DNA of 64,000 bases from Cognataquiflexum nitidum (GCF_022538055.1 NZ_JAKZAM010000019.1:32249-96248), one strand, 5' to 3'. Shown: positions 18,140 to 27,503, numbered from the stretch's first letter. Numbers and translations: made by a program. Notes: a model not told the origin generated them from the sequence alone.

Positions 18140-19486
18140 TCAATGAAAAAGTTTCTCTAAAGCTGCTTTGGCTGCAGGCAAAGCCAGTACTATCGCCTTA
18201 TCGTCTACATGAAGAGTAAAATCCCCATCGGGAATAAAAACTTCTTCCCCTCGAATGACTCCTGCTACAATAGCGGTATCCGGAAAATGAAGGTCTTTTA
18301 GGGTTTTTTTGGTCAACCTGTTTCCCTTTGTAATGACATATTGAATGATTTCTGCATCTACGCCGTAGATACCTGAAACAGCTTCTACCTTCCCTTTTTT
18401 CAAAAATCGGGTAATCTGATTGGCTGCCACCAATTTTTTATTGATCAAAGAGTCAACCCCTATACTGTGTGAAATGTGGATATATTCCCTGGTGTCCACA
18501 TGTGCTATGGTCTTATATACACCGTGGTTTTTGGCGCTTAGAGATGTAATTATATTAGTCTCTGATGATTCGGTAAGAGATATAAAAGCCTCCATTTGTT
18601 CCAAACCCTCCTCGATCAACAGTTCGATATTCTTATAATCACCGTTGATTATAAGTGTATTATTGAGTCTTTCTGAAAGCCATTTGCAACGTTCTTTATC
18701 TCTGTGGACCAGTGTGACTCGAAATTCATCCTCAAGCTTTAGGGCAGTTGCAAATGCCATATCATCTCCACCGATGATCATGATATTTTTGATGCTGACT
18801 TTTTTCTCTCCAAGAAGTTCAATGATAGACTCGACGGCTTTCTTATTGGAGATAAAAAATACGTGGTCATTGTTTCTGATTATGGTATTTCCTCTCGGGA
18901 TGATTGTCATTTGGTCCCTTACTATGGCCACAATCCTGATATCCCCAAACAAGGGGATATCTTTCATGTCAGAAATCTTCTTGTTGAACAAAGGGCTATA
19001 TTGGTCCAAAGAAATACCGACAATATTGAGTTTTCCCCCTTCAAATTCAAATACTTCTGTGAAAGTGGAGTTTTTGATCATGCGGTATATTTCACCGCTA
19101 CAAAGCATAGTCGGTGAAATAATATTATCGATCCCGATATTTTTGAAATAAATCTCATGTTCAGGTTCTAGGTAGTCATGGTTACGCACCCTTGCAATTA
19201 CCCTTTTTGCACCGAGTTGCTTTGCCAAAGTTGCCGCCACAATATTGGTTTTTTCTGAAGTGGTGACAGCCATAAACATGTGAGTTTCCTTCAGATTGGC
19301 ATTGTTGAGCACTTCTAGCGAAGTAGCATCTCCCATGATAGTCATTACGTCAAGATGCGAGGAGGCATTATCCAGGGCATCTTTGTCGACATCAATCAGG
19401 GTAATATCTTTGTTTTCATAACTAAGTTGCTCGGCTAGATGGTAACCCATATCTCCGGCACCTGCAATGACGATGTTCATTCCCAT
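18140..19486 (-). CDS. trkA: Trk system potassium transporter regulatory subunit
   Basis: A 448-residue cytosolic protein with two RCK units. The first NAD-binding Rossmann site is IAGAGDMGYHLAEQL near residue 5, with LIDVDKD. The second is IIGGDDMAF near residue 230, with LVHRDKE. Each is followed by a TrkA_C domain. It binds NAD(H) or ATP/ADP and gates TrkH. The start at 19486 (MGMNI) or 19480 (MNIVI) cannot be separated; homologues usually begin like the second. It is the first gene of the trkA-trkH unit. Confidence 0.95.
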   Translation of the reverse strand: MGMNIVIAGAGDMGYHLAEQLSYENKDITLIDVDKDALDNASSHLDVMTIMGDATSLEVLNNANLKETHMFMAVTTSEKTNIVAATLAKQLGAKRVIARVRNHDYLEPEHEIYFKNIGIDNIISPTMLCSGEIYRMIKNSTFTEVFEFEGGKLNIVGISLDQYSPLFNKKISDMKDIPLFGDIRIVAIVRDQMTIIPRGNTIIRNNDHVFFISNKKAVESIIELLGEKKVSIKNIMIIGGDDMAFATALKLEDEFRVTLVHRDKERCKWLSERLNNTLIINGDYKNIELLIEEGLEQMEAFISLTESSETNIITSLSAKNHGVYKTIAHVDTREYIHISHSIGVDSLINKKLVAANQITRFLKKGKVEAVSGIYGVDAEIIQYVITKGNRLTKKTLKDLHFPDTAIVAGVIRGEEVFIPDGDFTLHVDDKAIVLALPAAKAALEKLFH

Positions 19487-19587
19487 TTGGTAATTTCAAT
19501 AACAGCCAGGGGTGTAAAAGCTTTTCCTGACCAAATCGGGCAAAAGGTAGGATGTTTTGTACCTAAGAACAATAAGAATTTTGATTT

Positions 19588-20247
19588 TTATTTACAAAAG
19601 GATTGGAGATACTTGTCAGTCTGTGTGTTTCCAAGTCTTTTGGCCTCCTTCCAGTCTTCACAAGCTTGGACATTGTTTTTTACTTTGTAATAACAAAATC
19701 CCCTATTAGTCAATATATCGGCATTGGAAGGGCTGTGTTTAAGTGCGTTGTTATAATCAATTATAGCTTTATCGTGTTGGCTTGATTTTAAGTAGCAATT
19801 ACCCCGATTAAAATGATAAGCCCAAACCAATTCAAATTCTTCACCATTGATTTTACTATACCTGATGGCATCAGAATAGGCAGTAATCGCCTCTTCTATA
19901 CGTTTTTCTCTTTGAAGAATGTTTCCAAGGTAATATGCCATTTCATCATCTTCTTCAAAAATTAAAAGTCCCGCCCTCAAGGTTTGAATTACTTTCTCCT
20001 TTTTTGATTGCACTTGACCTCCTGCCCTATAGAAATTCAAATATGCAGGATGAAATGAAGGATCATCCTCAATTACTTTTTCCAGAATTCTGGCTGCCAT
20101 TTCATAATTTCCATCTGAAATCATCAATACCGCCGCATTGTTAATTTCAATTGAATTTTCCCTTACCTCGGGATCCAAATCAAAAATCTGTTGCGCAGAT
20201 GAAAAAAAACTAATGAAAAGGCAAAATATTAAGCTGAAGAATTTCAT
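19588..20247 (-). CDS. Secreted TPR protein
   Basis: A 219-residue protein with a signal peptide (MKFFSLIFCLFISFFSSAQQ) and about four to five TPR units, for example PAYLNFYRAGG, EEAITAYSDAIRY and DKAIIDYNNALKHSP. It ends with a Sel1-like ACEDWKEAKRLG. The frame runs back to a TTG at 20295 that abuts the rmuC stop, but the ATG at 20247 fits the signal peptide far better. TPRs mediate protein-protein contact; the partner is not known. It lies downstream of rmuC on the same strand and is probably in its operon. Confidence 0.8.
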   Translation of the reverse strand: MKFFSLIFCLFISFFSSAQQIFDLDPEVRENSIEINNAAVLMISDGNYEMAARILEKVIEDDPSFHPAYLNFYRAGGQVQSKKEKVIQTLRAGLLIFEEDDEMAYYLGNILQREKRIEEAITAYSDAIRYSKINGEEFELVWAYHFNRGNCYLKSSQHDKAIIDYNNALKHSPSNADILTNRGFCYYKVKNNVQACEDWKEAKRLGNTQTDKYLQSFCK

Positions 20248-20295
20248 TGGGAAGAAATGTTTTTTCAAAAATAAGAAGGAATAATATCCAACCAA

Positions 20296-21546
20296 TCATT
20301 CCAACAGCTTTCTTCCCTCCTCCTCCGGCATGATTTCCACATCCTTTAACTTTCTCTGAATTACCCTTGTCCTTGTCCCTACCAATTCATCTAAATCGCT
20401 GTGCGCTTCATGAATTTTCTTTTGGGCTTTGCTAATCAGGTCTCCAAATTTGGAAAATTCGGATTTGACGGCCCCCAATACTTTCCATACTTCACTGCTT
20501 CTCTCCTGAATTGCCAAAGTCCTGAAACCCATCTGAAGGCTGTTGAGCATGGCAGCCAATGTGGTCGGTCCGGTAATGATGATTTTGAAGTCTTTTTGGA
20601 GGGATTGGGCAAGATTGGGTTCTCGGATAACTTCCGCGTACAGACTTTCCATGGGAAGGAAAAGCATGGCAAAATCGGTGGTAAAGGGTGGATGAAGATA
20701 CTTTTGACTGATATCCTGGGCGGCTTTCCGGATGGCTTTGAAGAGTTCGGCCCTTGCCAAATCTATGATAAGCTTGTCTCCGGTATCATAGGCATCCTGA
20801 AGTCGATAGAAAGTCTCTTGCGGAAATTTGGCATCTATTGGCAAATAAACCGGCCCGTCCTCCTTGCTTCCGGGCATTTTGATGGCGAATTCCACCCGCT
20901 CAGAATTTCCCTTCTTGACGGAAATGTTACTCGCATACTGTTCGGGGGAAAGGATATTTTCCAATATCCCATGCAATTGGTATTCTCCCAACACTCCCCT
21001 GCTTTTGACATTGCTAAGCACCCGCTTTAGGTCTCCTACTCCGGTTGCCAGGTTCTGCATTTCCCCAAGTCCTTTTTGAACAGCCAAAAGTTGATTGGTC
21101 ACCAACTCAAATGATTGGCCTAATCTTGCTTCCAATGTCTTCTGCAATTTCTCATCGACCGTTTCCCTCATTTTGTCAAGCCGCTCTTCGGTAGATGCCA
21201 ACATCCTTTCCTGTTTGAAGATCAAGTCTTGGAATTTTTCTCTTTGCAGTTCATTGAATTCTTTGACATTTTCTCTGAAAATCCTTCCAAAATCCTTCAA
21301 AACCTCAGATTGTTCTTTCGAATTTGCCCTTAGAGAGTCAAACACCAAACCAAACTGACGCAGCAAACCTTCCTGAATTTCTGTCCTGTTAGCAGCCATC
21401 TGCTGTGCGAATTCCTGCTTTAATTGATTCAAAGCCAATTGATTGGAATCCTTGTCAGACTTATTAGTTTGGATTTTGATGACTAAAAAAATGACAAGTA
21501 AAAACTGACCTATAAAAAGGATAATCAATAAGGTATCAACGGTCAT
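20296..21546 (-). CDS. rmuC: DNA recombination protein RmuC
   Basis: A 416-residue RmuC family protein: one N-terminal membrane anchor (about residues 4-24), a long coiled coil (about 30-160), then the nuclease-like RmuC domain (about 170-390). Family segments include SRGVLGEYQL, YLPIDAKFPQE, TDFAMLFLP and GPTTLAAML. The Asp-Ala-Lys in the second fits the PD-(D/E)xK-like fold assigned to RmuC. E. coli rmuC limits recombination between short inverted repeats. It overlaps the upstream hydrolase gene by 11 bases. Confidence 0.93.
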   Translation of the reverse strand: MTVDTLLIILFIGQFLLVIFLVIKIQTNKSDKDSNQLALNQLKQEFAQQMAANRTEIQEGLLRQFGLVFDSLRANSKEQSEVLKDFGRIFRENVKEFNELQREKFQDLIFKQERMLASTEERLDKMRETVDEKLQKTLEARLGQSFELVTNQLLAVQKGLGEMQNLATGVGDLKRVLSNVKSRGVLGEYQLHGILENILSPEQYASNISVKKGNSERVEFAIKMPGSKEDGPVYLPIDAKFPQETFYRLQDAYDTGDKLIIDLARAELFKAIRKAAQDISQKYLHPPFTTDFAMLFLPMESLYAEVIREPNLAQSLQKDFKIIITGPTTLAAMLNSLQMGFRTLAIQERSSEVWKVLGAVKSEFSKFGDLISKAQKKIHEAHSDLDELVGTRTRVIQRKLKDVEIMPEEEGRKLLE

Positions 21547-22549
21547 GGCTTAAGAATTTTGGGGTGGAAAAGTAATCCCTTTCTGCCTGAATCCCCAAAA
21601 AAGAAAGATATTCCAAGACAGTCTCCGTCGGTATTTCTTCCATCGGAACATGTCCTGCATTTTCAAAAACCTTCAGTTTGGAACCAGGAATGGCCTCCGC
21701 GAGCCTTTCTCCATTTTCTAACGGAATCCAATTGTCATGTTTTCCCCACATGATCAGCACAGGCATAGTAAGCTTTTCAAAATCCACGTCGTAAGATTTC
21801 CTAGTGGTCAACCTGTCCAAAGTTGCCTGACGGTTTCCTTCCATTCTCAACAGTTCGTAATACCTGGTCAACATCTCATCTGTGATTTTGGAATGGTCAT
21901 GAAAGACCTGCTTGAGGTTAAGCCCAAAAATGAATTTTGGCGTGCATTTTAGTAACAACTTGTTGAAAATAGGGTTTTGGGCAACTTTAAAAATCCAAGC
22001 ACCTGAGTTGTAGGATTTGCTTTGGGCGGTGTCAGTTTTGGTTTTTGGCCTTGCACCGGATGAATCGATAAGGTTAAGCGTCAAAATCCTGTCAGGTTGG
22101 TCTGACGCCATTTTTAGCGCTACTCCTCCGCCCATACTGTTGCCTGCTACATGGAATTCATCCAAACCCAAGTGATCAGCAATACCAAAAACCAGTTTGG
22201 AATAATCTTCAATACCATATCTTTTTTGGCTATCAGGACCTGAAAGGCCATGACCGGGCAAGTCCATAGAAATGGTCATAAAAAAAGGGTTCAACTCATT
22301 TTCCCAAGCCTCCCAGGTATGGAGAGATGAAAAACTTCCATGGATCAAAAAGATGGGTTCACCTTCTCCCCTGACCTTCACGTGAACGTTTACACCATCC
22401 ACCTCCAAGAAAAAAGAGTTTTCATTGCTGTATTTTCCTATCAGTTTTTCGGAAGAAATATCACCTCTGTAGCAGGCCAATAACCCAAGAATCACTACCA
22501 AAACAAGGAATAATATAACCTTAAGCAACTTGAGAATAAGTCTTTTCAT
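21536..22549 (-). CDS. Membrane-anchored alpha/beta hydrolase
   Basis: A 337-residue alpha/beta-hydrolase with one N-terminal membrane helix (about residues 7-27). The fold's landmarks are LIHGSFSSLHTWE (oxyanion region), DLPGHGLSG, the nucleophile elbow GNSMGGG with Ser near residue 145, the acid in WGKHDNW, and the catalytic His in NAGHVPMEE. This is typical of the broad esterase/C-C hydrolase group; the substrate is unknown. Its 11-base overlap with rmuC suggests coupled translation rather than a shared pathway. Confidence 0.88.
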   Translation of the reverse strand: MKRLILKLLKVILFLVLVVILGLLACYRGDISSEKLIGKYSNENSFFLEVDGVNVHVKVRGEGEPIFLIHGSFSSLHTWEAWENELNPFFMTISMDLPGHGLSGPDSQKRYGIEDYSKLVFGIADHLGLDEFHVAGNSMGGGVALKMASDQPDRILTLNLIDSSGARPKTKTDTAQSKSYNSGAWIFKVAQNPIFNKLLLKCTPKFIFGLNLKQVFHDHSKITDEMLTRYYELLRMEGNRQATLDRLTTRKSYDVDFEKLTMPVLIMWGKHDNWIPLENGERLAEAIPGSKLKVFENAGHVPMEEIPTETVLEYLSFLGIQAERDYFSTPKFLSHDR

Positions 22550-22681
22550 GAATTTTCGTTAAGTTAATCTTCAGGCAAAATATCAAAAATCAAGCTATTT
22601 ATAACCCCAACATGCCAAATATATGCGCCTGTCTGAAAAAATCACCTTTATCCCTTATATTCAAAATTCAAAACCATCGAC

Positions 22682-23773
22682 ATGATCAGATCTTTGTTCT
22701 TACTGCTTTTCTTGGCAGGCTTCCTTTTGTCCTGTCAGCCAAAAATAGAAACCTCCGAAATTCCCGACCCCATACGTCTGACAGAAGCTGAGGCCAATAG
22801 ACTTTCGAAACTTCCCCTGCATTGTATGCAAACAGAATATCCCAATAAACTCAACCAAACTTTGGGAAATGAATCTGAACTGAAGGGCCCAAAAGCACTT
22901 CATCCCGCATTTTATGGCTGCTTTGACTGGCATTCAAGTATGCATGGTCATTGGATGTTGGTGAGTCTTTTGAGACAATTCCCCGACTTAGAAAATGGAG
23001 AAGAAATCAGAAGAAAATTATTGGAGAATATCAGTGCAGAAAACATTGATGTAGAAGTCGCCTATTTTAAAGGTCCTTCTGATCCAGGTTTTTCCAGGAC
23101 TTACGGTTGGGCTTGGATGCTGAAACTCGCAGAGGAAATCCATCTTTGGGATGATCCTTTGGCAAGGGAACTGGAAAAAAACCTTCAGCCATTGACAGAC
23201 CTCATGGTGGAAAAGTACCTTGAATTTTTGCCAAAACTCATTTATCCCATCAGAGTTGGTGAGCATACCAACATCGCATTTGGCCTGTCATTGGCTTATG
23301 ATTATGCCAAAACCTTGAATCACGTTGGCCTGCAGGAATTGATTAAATCCAGGGCATTGGACTGGTTTTCTAAAGATGAAAATTGCCCTTTGGTATATGA
23401 ACCAAGCGGTTTTGACTTTTTGTCGCCCTGCTTTCAGGAATTGGATATCATGCGGAAAGTGACGTCCAAAGAAGATTTTCGACCATGGGTCAAACAATTT
23501 TTACCCCAACTGGCGAATACTGATTTTGCTTTGGAGCCGGGAAAAGTCAGCGACCGGACTGATGGAAAATTGGTTCACCTTGACGGACTTAACTTTAGCA
23601 GGGCTTGGGTGCTGTATGGTTTGATCAAAGATTATCCTGAGGAATATGGCCACCTGATGCAGGTAGCCAATGTGCACATCAACTATTCCCTTCCATCTAT
23701 AGTGGATGATAATTATGAAGGGACGCATTGGTTGGGCACTTATGCCATTTATGCTTTGCAGCAGGCACCATGA
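22682..23773 (+). CDS. DUF2891 family lipoprotein
   Basis: A 363-residue protein with a lipoprotein signal (lipobox LLSC, Cys about residue 18). The remainder is the DUF2891 domain. Its aromatic/His-rich helical motifs are HPAFYGCFDWHSSMHGHW, FSRTYGWAWMLKLA, RVGEHTNIAFGL, EPSGFDFLSP, LDGLNFSRAW and EGTHWLGTYA. The spacing suggests an alpha/alpha-toroid like those of glycoside hydrolases and lyases, but no activity is established. It overlaps the Nramp-like gene by four bases (ATGA), so the two are translationally coupled. Confidence 0.88.
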   Translation: MIRSLFLLLFLAGFLLSCQPKIETSEIPDPIRLTEAEANRLSKLPLHCMQTEYPNKLNQTLGNESELKGPKALHPAFYGCFDWHSSMHGHWMLVSLLRQFPDLENGEEIRRKLLENISAENIDVEVAYFKGPSDPGFSRTYGWAWMLKLAEEIHLWDDPLARELEKNLQPLTDLMVEKYLEFLPKLIYPIRVGEHTNIAFGLSLAYDYAKTLNHVGLQELIKSRALDWFSKDENCPLVYEPSGFDFLSPCFQELDIMRKVTSKEDFRPWVKQFLPQLANTDFALEPGKVSDRTDGKLVHLDGLNFSRAWVLYGLIKDYPEEYGHLMQVANVHINYSLPSIVDDNYEGTHWLGTYAIYALQQAP

Positions 23774-24984
23774 GTTGGAGGAAATACATCGGTCCCGGGC
23801 CGATTGTTGCAGCTGCTTTCATTGGACCTGGGACGGTTACTGTTTGTACGCTTGCGGGAGTAAATTTTGGTTTTGACCTTCTTTGGGCAATGGCTTTATC
23901 CGTCATTGCTACGATTGTCCTTCAGGAAATGGCAGCTAGAATCGGATTGGTCACCCAAAAAGGTTTAGCTTCGGTCATTTCGGAAACCCTTCAAAAAGGA
24001 ATCCTCCGTTACTTCTCCATTTTCCTAGTGATGACAGCCATCGTTTTGGGGAATGCTGCTTATGAAGCAGGAAACATCAGCGGAGGTGCATTGGGTGCTG
24101 AATTATTCTTTCAAACTCAGATTTTAAACCTTGGACAATTGGAAGTAAATCTGCTCAATCTTTTAATAGGATCTTTTGCTTTGATCTTATTATTGACCGG
24201 AAGTTATAAATCGATCAGTAACTATCTGACAGGTTTGGTGATTTTGATGAGTATTGCTTTTTTGGGAACTGCGATCTTTTCTAAACCGGATATATTGGCT
24301 TTACTTTCAGGATTTAAACCAAGCATCAATCCTGAGAATATCTTCACCATCGTCGCCCTGATTGGTACGACGGTTGTTCCTTACAATCTTTTTTTACATT
24401 CATCTCTGATTTCCCAAAAATGGAAAACCATCCAAGACCTCAAATATATCAGGGTTGATACCCTAATTGCTGTCATTTTGGGAGGATTGGTTTCCATGGC
24501 CATCATCATTACTGCCAAAGCCGGATCTGCAACCGAAGTCAACTCAGCGGTTGATTTGGCCATTGGGTTGGAGCCCTTAATGGGCAAAATGGCCAAATAC
24601 TTTATGGCTTTCGGATTGTTTGCTGCAGGAATCACCTCTGCGATCACAGCACCGTTGGCAGGTTCATTGGTCATTGCAGGGAGTTTTGGCTTTTCCACTG
24701 ACCTTAAAAGTCTTCCTATGCGGATCAGTATTGTGGGAATTTTGGGTTTGGGCTTAGTCTTTTCTTCATTTGGGATCAAACCGATCCAACTGATTCTCTT
24801 TGCGCAACTGGCAAATGGTGTTTTGCTTCCCTTATTGAGCGGTTACATTCTCTGGTTGGTCAATAAAAAATCTGTAATGGGAATCCACACCAACAGAGTA
24901 TGGATGAATGTTTTGGCTTTCGCAATCTGGCTGATCACGTTATTGCTTGGAGGAATGAGTGTTTGGAAGGGGCTAGCAGGTTGA
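23770..24984 (+). CDS. Nramp-family transporter with altered metal-site residues
   Basis: A 404-residue protein with about 11 membrane helices and the Nramp/SLC11 fold. The ATG at 23770 overlaps the DUF2891 stop as ATGA; an upstream in-frame ATG at 23728 lies inside DUF2891 and is rejected. In canonical Nramp proteins helix 1 carries DPGN and helix 6 carries ATVMPH, which provide the Asp, Asn and Met ligands. Here helix 1 reads FIGPGTVTV and helix 6 reads TTVVPYNLFLHS, so Asp, Asn and Met are all replaced. The fold is plain but manganese or iron transport is not supported; substrate unknown. No MntR-like box was seen in front of the pair. Confidence 0.85.
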   Translation: MSWRKYIGPGPIVAAAFIGPGTVTVCTLAGVNFGFDLLWAMALSVIATIVLQEMAARIGLVTQKGLASVISETLQKGILRYFSIFLVMTAIVLGNAAYEAGNISGGALGAELFFQTQILNLGQLEVNLLNLLIGSFALILLLTGSYKSISNYLTGLVILMSIAFLGTAIFSKPDILALLSGFKPSINPENIFTIVALIGTTVVPYNLFLHSSLISQKWKTIQDLKYIRVDTLIAVILGGLVSMAIIITAKAGSATEVNSAVDLAIGLEPLMGKMAKYFMAFGLFAAGITSAITAPLAGSLVIAGSFGFSTDLKSLPMRISIVGILGLGLVFSSFGIKPIQLILFAQLANGVLLPLLSGYILWLVNKKSVMGIHTNRVWMNVLAFAIWLITLLLGGMSVWKGLAG

Positions 24985-25008
24985 AAGGTTGGAAGATTGG
25001 AAAATTGA

Positions 25009-25151
25009 AACTGCGTATTGTCACTCCTAACTGAAAACTGCAACTGCCTACTGCTACTGATAACTGTAAACCGCGACTGTTAACTGTAAACTGACCACTG
25101 CCCACTGAAAACTACCTACTGAAAAACTGCCCACTGAAAACTGCCTACTGA
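25009..25151. repeat. Degenerate CTG-containing tandem repeat
   Basis: About 140 bases composed of variants of ACTGAAAACTGC and CTACTG, for example CTGAAAACTGCAACTGCCTA and ACTGCCCACTGAAAACT, repeated roughly every 10-20 bases. It is non-coding in all frames and lies between the Nramp-like gene and the LytS unit. Confidence 0.7.
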
Positions 25152-25244
25152 ATTTCCACCCCAAATTCCTTTCGCTTCATCACATTTTTTTGTGGTACTT
25201 TATTATCAGGCTTATCCTTGTCAAAGAATCGACAAACCTAAAGC

Positions 25245-25394
25245 ATGAAATCAAAGACTCCCTGTTTCATTTTACTGATAGCAGCCATATTATATAATAT
25301 TTGGCTGATAGGAAAAGCGGAAGAAGAAAAACAAAAACTCAAAGCCACAAATGGGATTTCGGTTCCAAAAAATAACCCTACCCAGTCCAAATAA
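25245..25394 (+). CDS. Small membrane peptide, 49 aa
   Basis: An ATG-initiated 49-codon frame, 17 bases upstream of the sensor kinase gene and on the same strand. Residues 6-23 (PCFILLIAAILYNIWLIG) form one membrane helix. A charged segment KAEEEKQKLK and a polar tail follow. The layout (short, single helix, tight spacing) suggests a small membrane protein of the LytS/LytTR unit. I do not recognise a family. Confidence 0.5.
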   Translation: MKSKTPCFILLIAAILYNIWLIGKAEEEKQKLKATNGISVPKNNPTQSK

Positions 25395-25411
25395 TTAAGA
25401 AAACCAATCCC

Positions 25412-26827
25412 ATGAAAGAAAAACCTCTACCCTTTAGACAAATTGAATGGTGGGTGATGACAATATTGTTTGTTACCATCATTTTAGCCAACATTTTCCA
25501 GTCCAACTTCTACTATTTTGAACCGAATGGGTCGGAACTTACAAGGTATTTTGCCAAAATCCTGATACCTGTTATACTTTTCCTTTCTTTCTTCTTGCAC
25601 CATCAGGTATTGATTCCGAGCAAAGAAACCAGAAAACGTAAATCCACTTACTACATTTACTCCTTCCTCATCCTCTTGATGTCCTTCATTTTTGTTGGCG
25701 GATTTTCAATGATGGGTGAACTCGCTCAAAACTTCGCAGCACCCTACTATTTCAGTACGGTAGGCCTTTATATTGGATACATTTTGTTGTGTGACGTGAT
25801 TGAACAGATTTTTCCTGCAGGAGAAACGAAAGACTTTCAGCCTTATAACCTTGTAAGAGTAATTACAATTTTCGCCTTTGCGATGTTGTTTTTGTTTGGC
25901 TTGCAGGATATTATCGAAAGCTGGATTCCGCTAAGCTACACGATCGCCATCCCTGTGATGCTTGGCATTGTGCTTTATAATTACTTCTTTATATACCGAA
26001 ACAGAAAGAAAGAACGGAATAAGCTAGCCAATTCCCTATTTGTGTTGTTGATATTGGCATTGTGTTTTTTCTTTTTCATTTTGGCAATTGAATACTCGAA
26101 TGTAGGGATCTTGGTCATTGGATTGGCGGTGGTGATATTTGTTGCCGGCCTCCTTATCCCCTTTTCCAACCTGCTGTTTAAAAAATATGATCACCTTTTA
26201 GGTCAGATAAATACGCTAAGCTATAGGGTGGACGAAGGTTCAGCCAAACTCTCCTTACTCAGGATGCAGATCAATCCCCATTTCCTTTTCAATATCCTGA
26301 ATACCCTGTATGGAACAGCCTTACAGGAAAACGCAGAAAGGACTTCTGAGGGAATCCAAAAGCTCGGAGACATGATGCGCTTTATGCTTCATGAAAACAA
26401 CTTGGACAAAATCCCGCTTGCAAAAGAAAAGGAATACCTGATCAATTATGTCGACTTGCAAGTACTGCGCATCAAATCCCATGACAATGTAGACATTGAT
26501 TTTAGGCATAATCCTGAAAACTGTACAGGGGATATCGCGCCGATGTTGCTTATCCCCTTTGTGGAAAATGCATTCAAGCATGGAATCAGTTTCCAAAAGA
26601 AATCATGGGTCAAAATCAGCCTGCGTTGTACGGATGGAACCATCCATTTGGATGTCAACAACAGTATCCACCGAAGCCATGAAGATGACCCTGAATCCAA
26701 GTCAAACGGTATCGGCTTAGACAATGTCAAACAGCGTCTCCAACTCCTGTATCCGGAGAAGCATGAACTTGTCATTCGGGAAAACGAAGTAGAATATTTT
26801 GTACATTTAACCATAAAACGCTCCTGA
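25412..26827 (+). CDS. LytS-type sensor histidine kinase
   Basis: A 471-residue kinase with about eight N-terminal membrane helices (residues 10-255), a short coiled coil, then the His_kinase/HATPase unit of the LytS/YehU class. The phosphoacceptor is His290 in INPHFLFNILNTLYG. The ATP-binding part has LLIPFVENAFKHG (N box) and GIGLDNVKQRL (G box). It lies one base before the LytTR regulator gene and certainly forms a pair with it. Such pairs sense envelope or metabolite signals in Bacteroidota; this one's signal is unknown. No MASE or GAF domain is recognisable in the membrane part. Confidence 0.9.
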   Translation: MKEKPLPFRQIEWWVMTILFVTIILANIFQSNFYYFEPNGSELTRYFAKILIPVILFLSFFLHHQVLIPSKETRKRKSTYYIYSFLILLMSFIFVGGFSMMGELAQNFAAPYYFSTVGLYIGYILLCDVIEQIFPAGETKDFQPYNLVRVITIFAFAMLFLFGLQDIIESWIPLSYTIAIPVMLGIVLYNYFFIYRNRKKERNKLANSLFVLLILALCFFFFILAIEYSNVGILVIGLAVVIFVAGLLIPFSNLLFKKYDHLLGQINTLSYRVDEGSAKLSLLRMQINPHFLFNILNTLYGTALQENAERTSEGIQKLGDMMRFMLHENNLDKIPLAKEKEYLINYVDLQVLRIKSHDNVDIDFRHNPENCTGDIAPMLLIPFVENAFKHGISFQKKSWVKISLRCTDGTIHLDVNNSIHRSHEDDPESKSNGIGLDNVKQRLQLLYPEKHELVIRENEVEYFVHLTIKRS

Positions 26828-26828
26828 T

Positions 26829-27503
26829 ATGCTCCATGCAATAGCCATAGACGATGAACCGATGGCCCTCGAGGTAATCAAAGCCCATGCAGCGAAAGTG
26901 CCTTTTTTGGATTTGCGCAAGGTATTCACAGATGCAATCCTTGCCTTGGAATACATCAGAAGCGAGCAGGTGGATTTGATTTTCCTCGATATCAAAATGC
27001 CCGATATCTCAGGGCTGGAACTCGCCGCTTTGATTCCGAAAGACACCATGGTCATTTTCACTACAGCTTACTCAGAGCACGCTGTGATGAGTTTCGAATT
27101 GGATGCGAAAGATTACCTGCTCAAGCCTTTTAACCTCGGGAGGTTTTTAAAATCCTGCCAAAAAGCACAGGAATGGCATGAACTGAAAAAAGGAAATGCA
27201 GCAGGGACCATTTTTGTCAAAACAGGCTATGAGCAGATCAAGGTCAATTTCGACGAGTTGCTCTTTTGTGAAGCAAATGGAAACTATGTGAATTTCCAAC
27301 TCCCAAAAGATAAGATCCTCAGTAGAATGACCCTGGCAGAAGTCGAAAAAATCCTGCCTTCCAATTTTGTCAAATCCCACCGTTCTTTTTTGGTGAATAT
27401 CCAACATGTTCAAAAAATCGAAAGGCACCAATTGACTGTAGGCGATAAGCTCGTCCCGATCAGTGTCAGTTACCAAGAAGGATTGATGGATAGGTTGAAG
27501 TAG
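26829..27503 (+). CDS. LytTR-family response regulator
   Basis: A 224-residue DNA-binding regulator. The receiver domain (about residues 1-115) has the phosphorylated Asp54 in FLDIKMPDISG, acidic IDDEP near residue 7, Thr in FTTAYS and Lys in YLLKPF. The LytTR domain (about 125-222) contains FCEANGNYV and FVKSHRSFLVN, which binds short direct repeats in promoters. It is directly downstream of the LytS-type kinase gene. No terminator hairpin is seen after it; a repeat-rich spacer follows. Confidence 0.93.
   Translation: MLHAIAIDDEPMALEVIKAHAAKVPFLDLRKVFTDAILALEYIRSEQVDLIFLDIKMPDISGLELAALIPKDTMVIFTTAYSEHAVMSFELDAKDYLLKPFNLGRFLKSCQKAQEWHELKKGNAAGTIFVKTGYEQIKVNFDELLFCEANGNYVNFQLPKDKILSRMTLAEVEKILPSNFVKSHRSFLVNIQHVQKIERHQLTVGDKLVPISVSYQEGLMDRLK

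Noticed and set aside
25009..25151. CRISPR array
   Set aside because: Units are short, degenerate and without constant-length spacers; no cas genes in the window.
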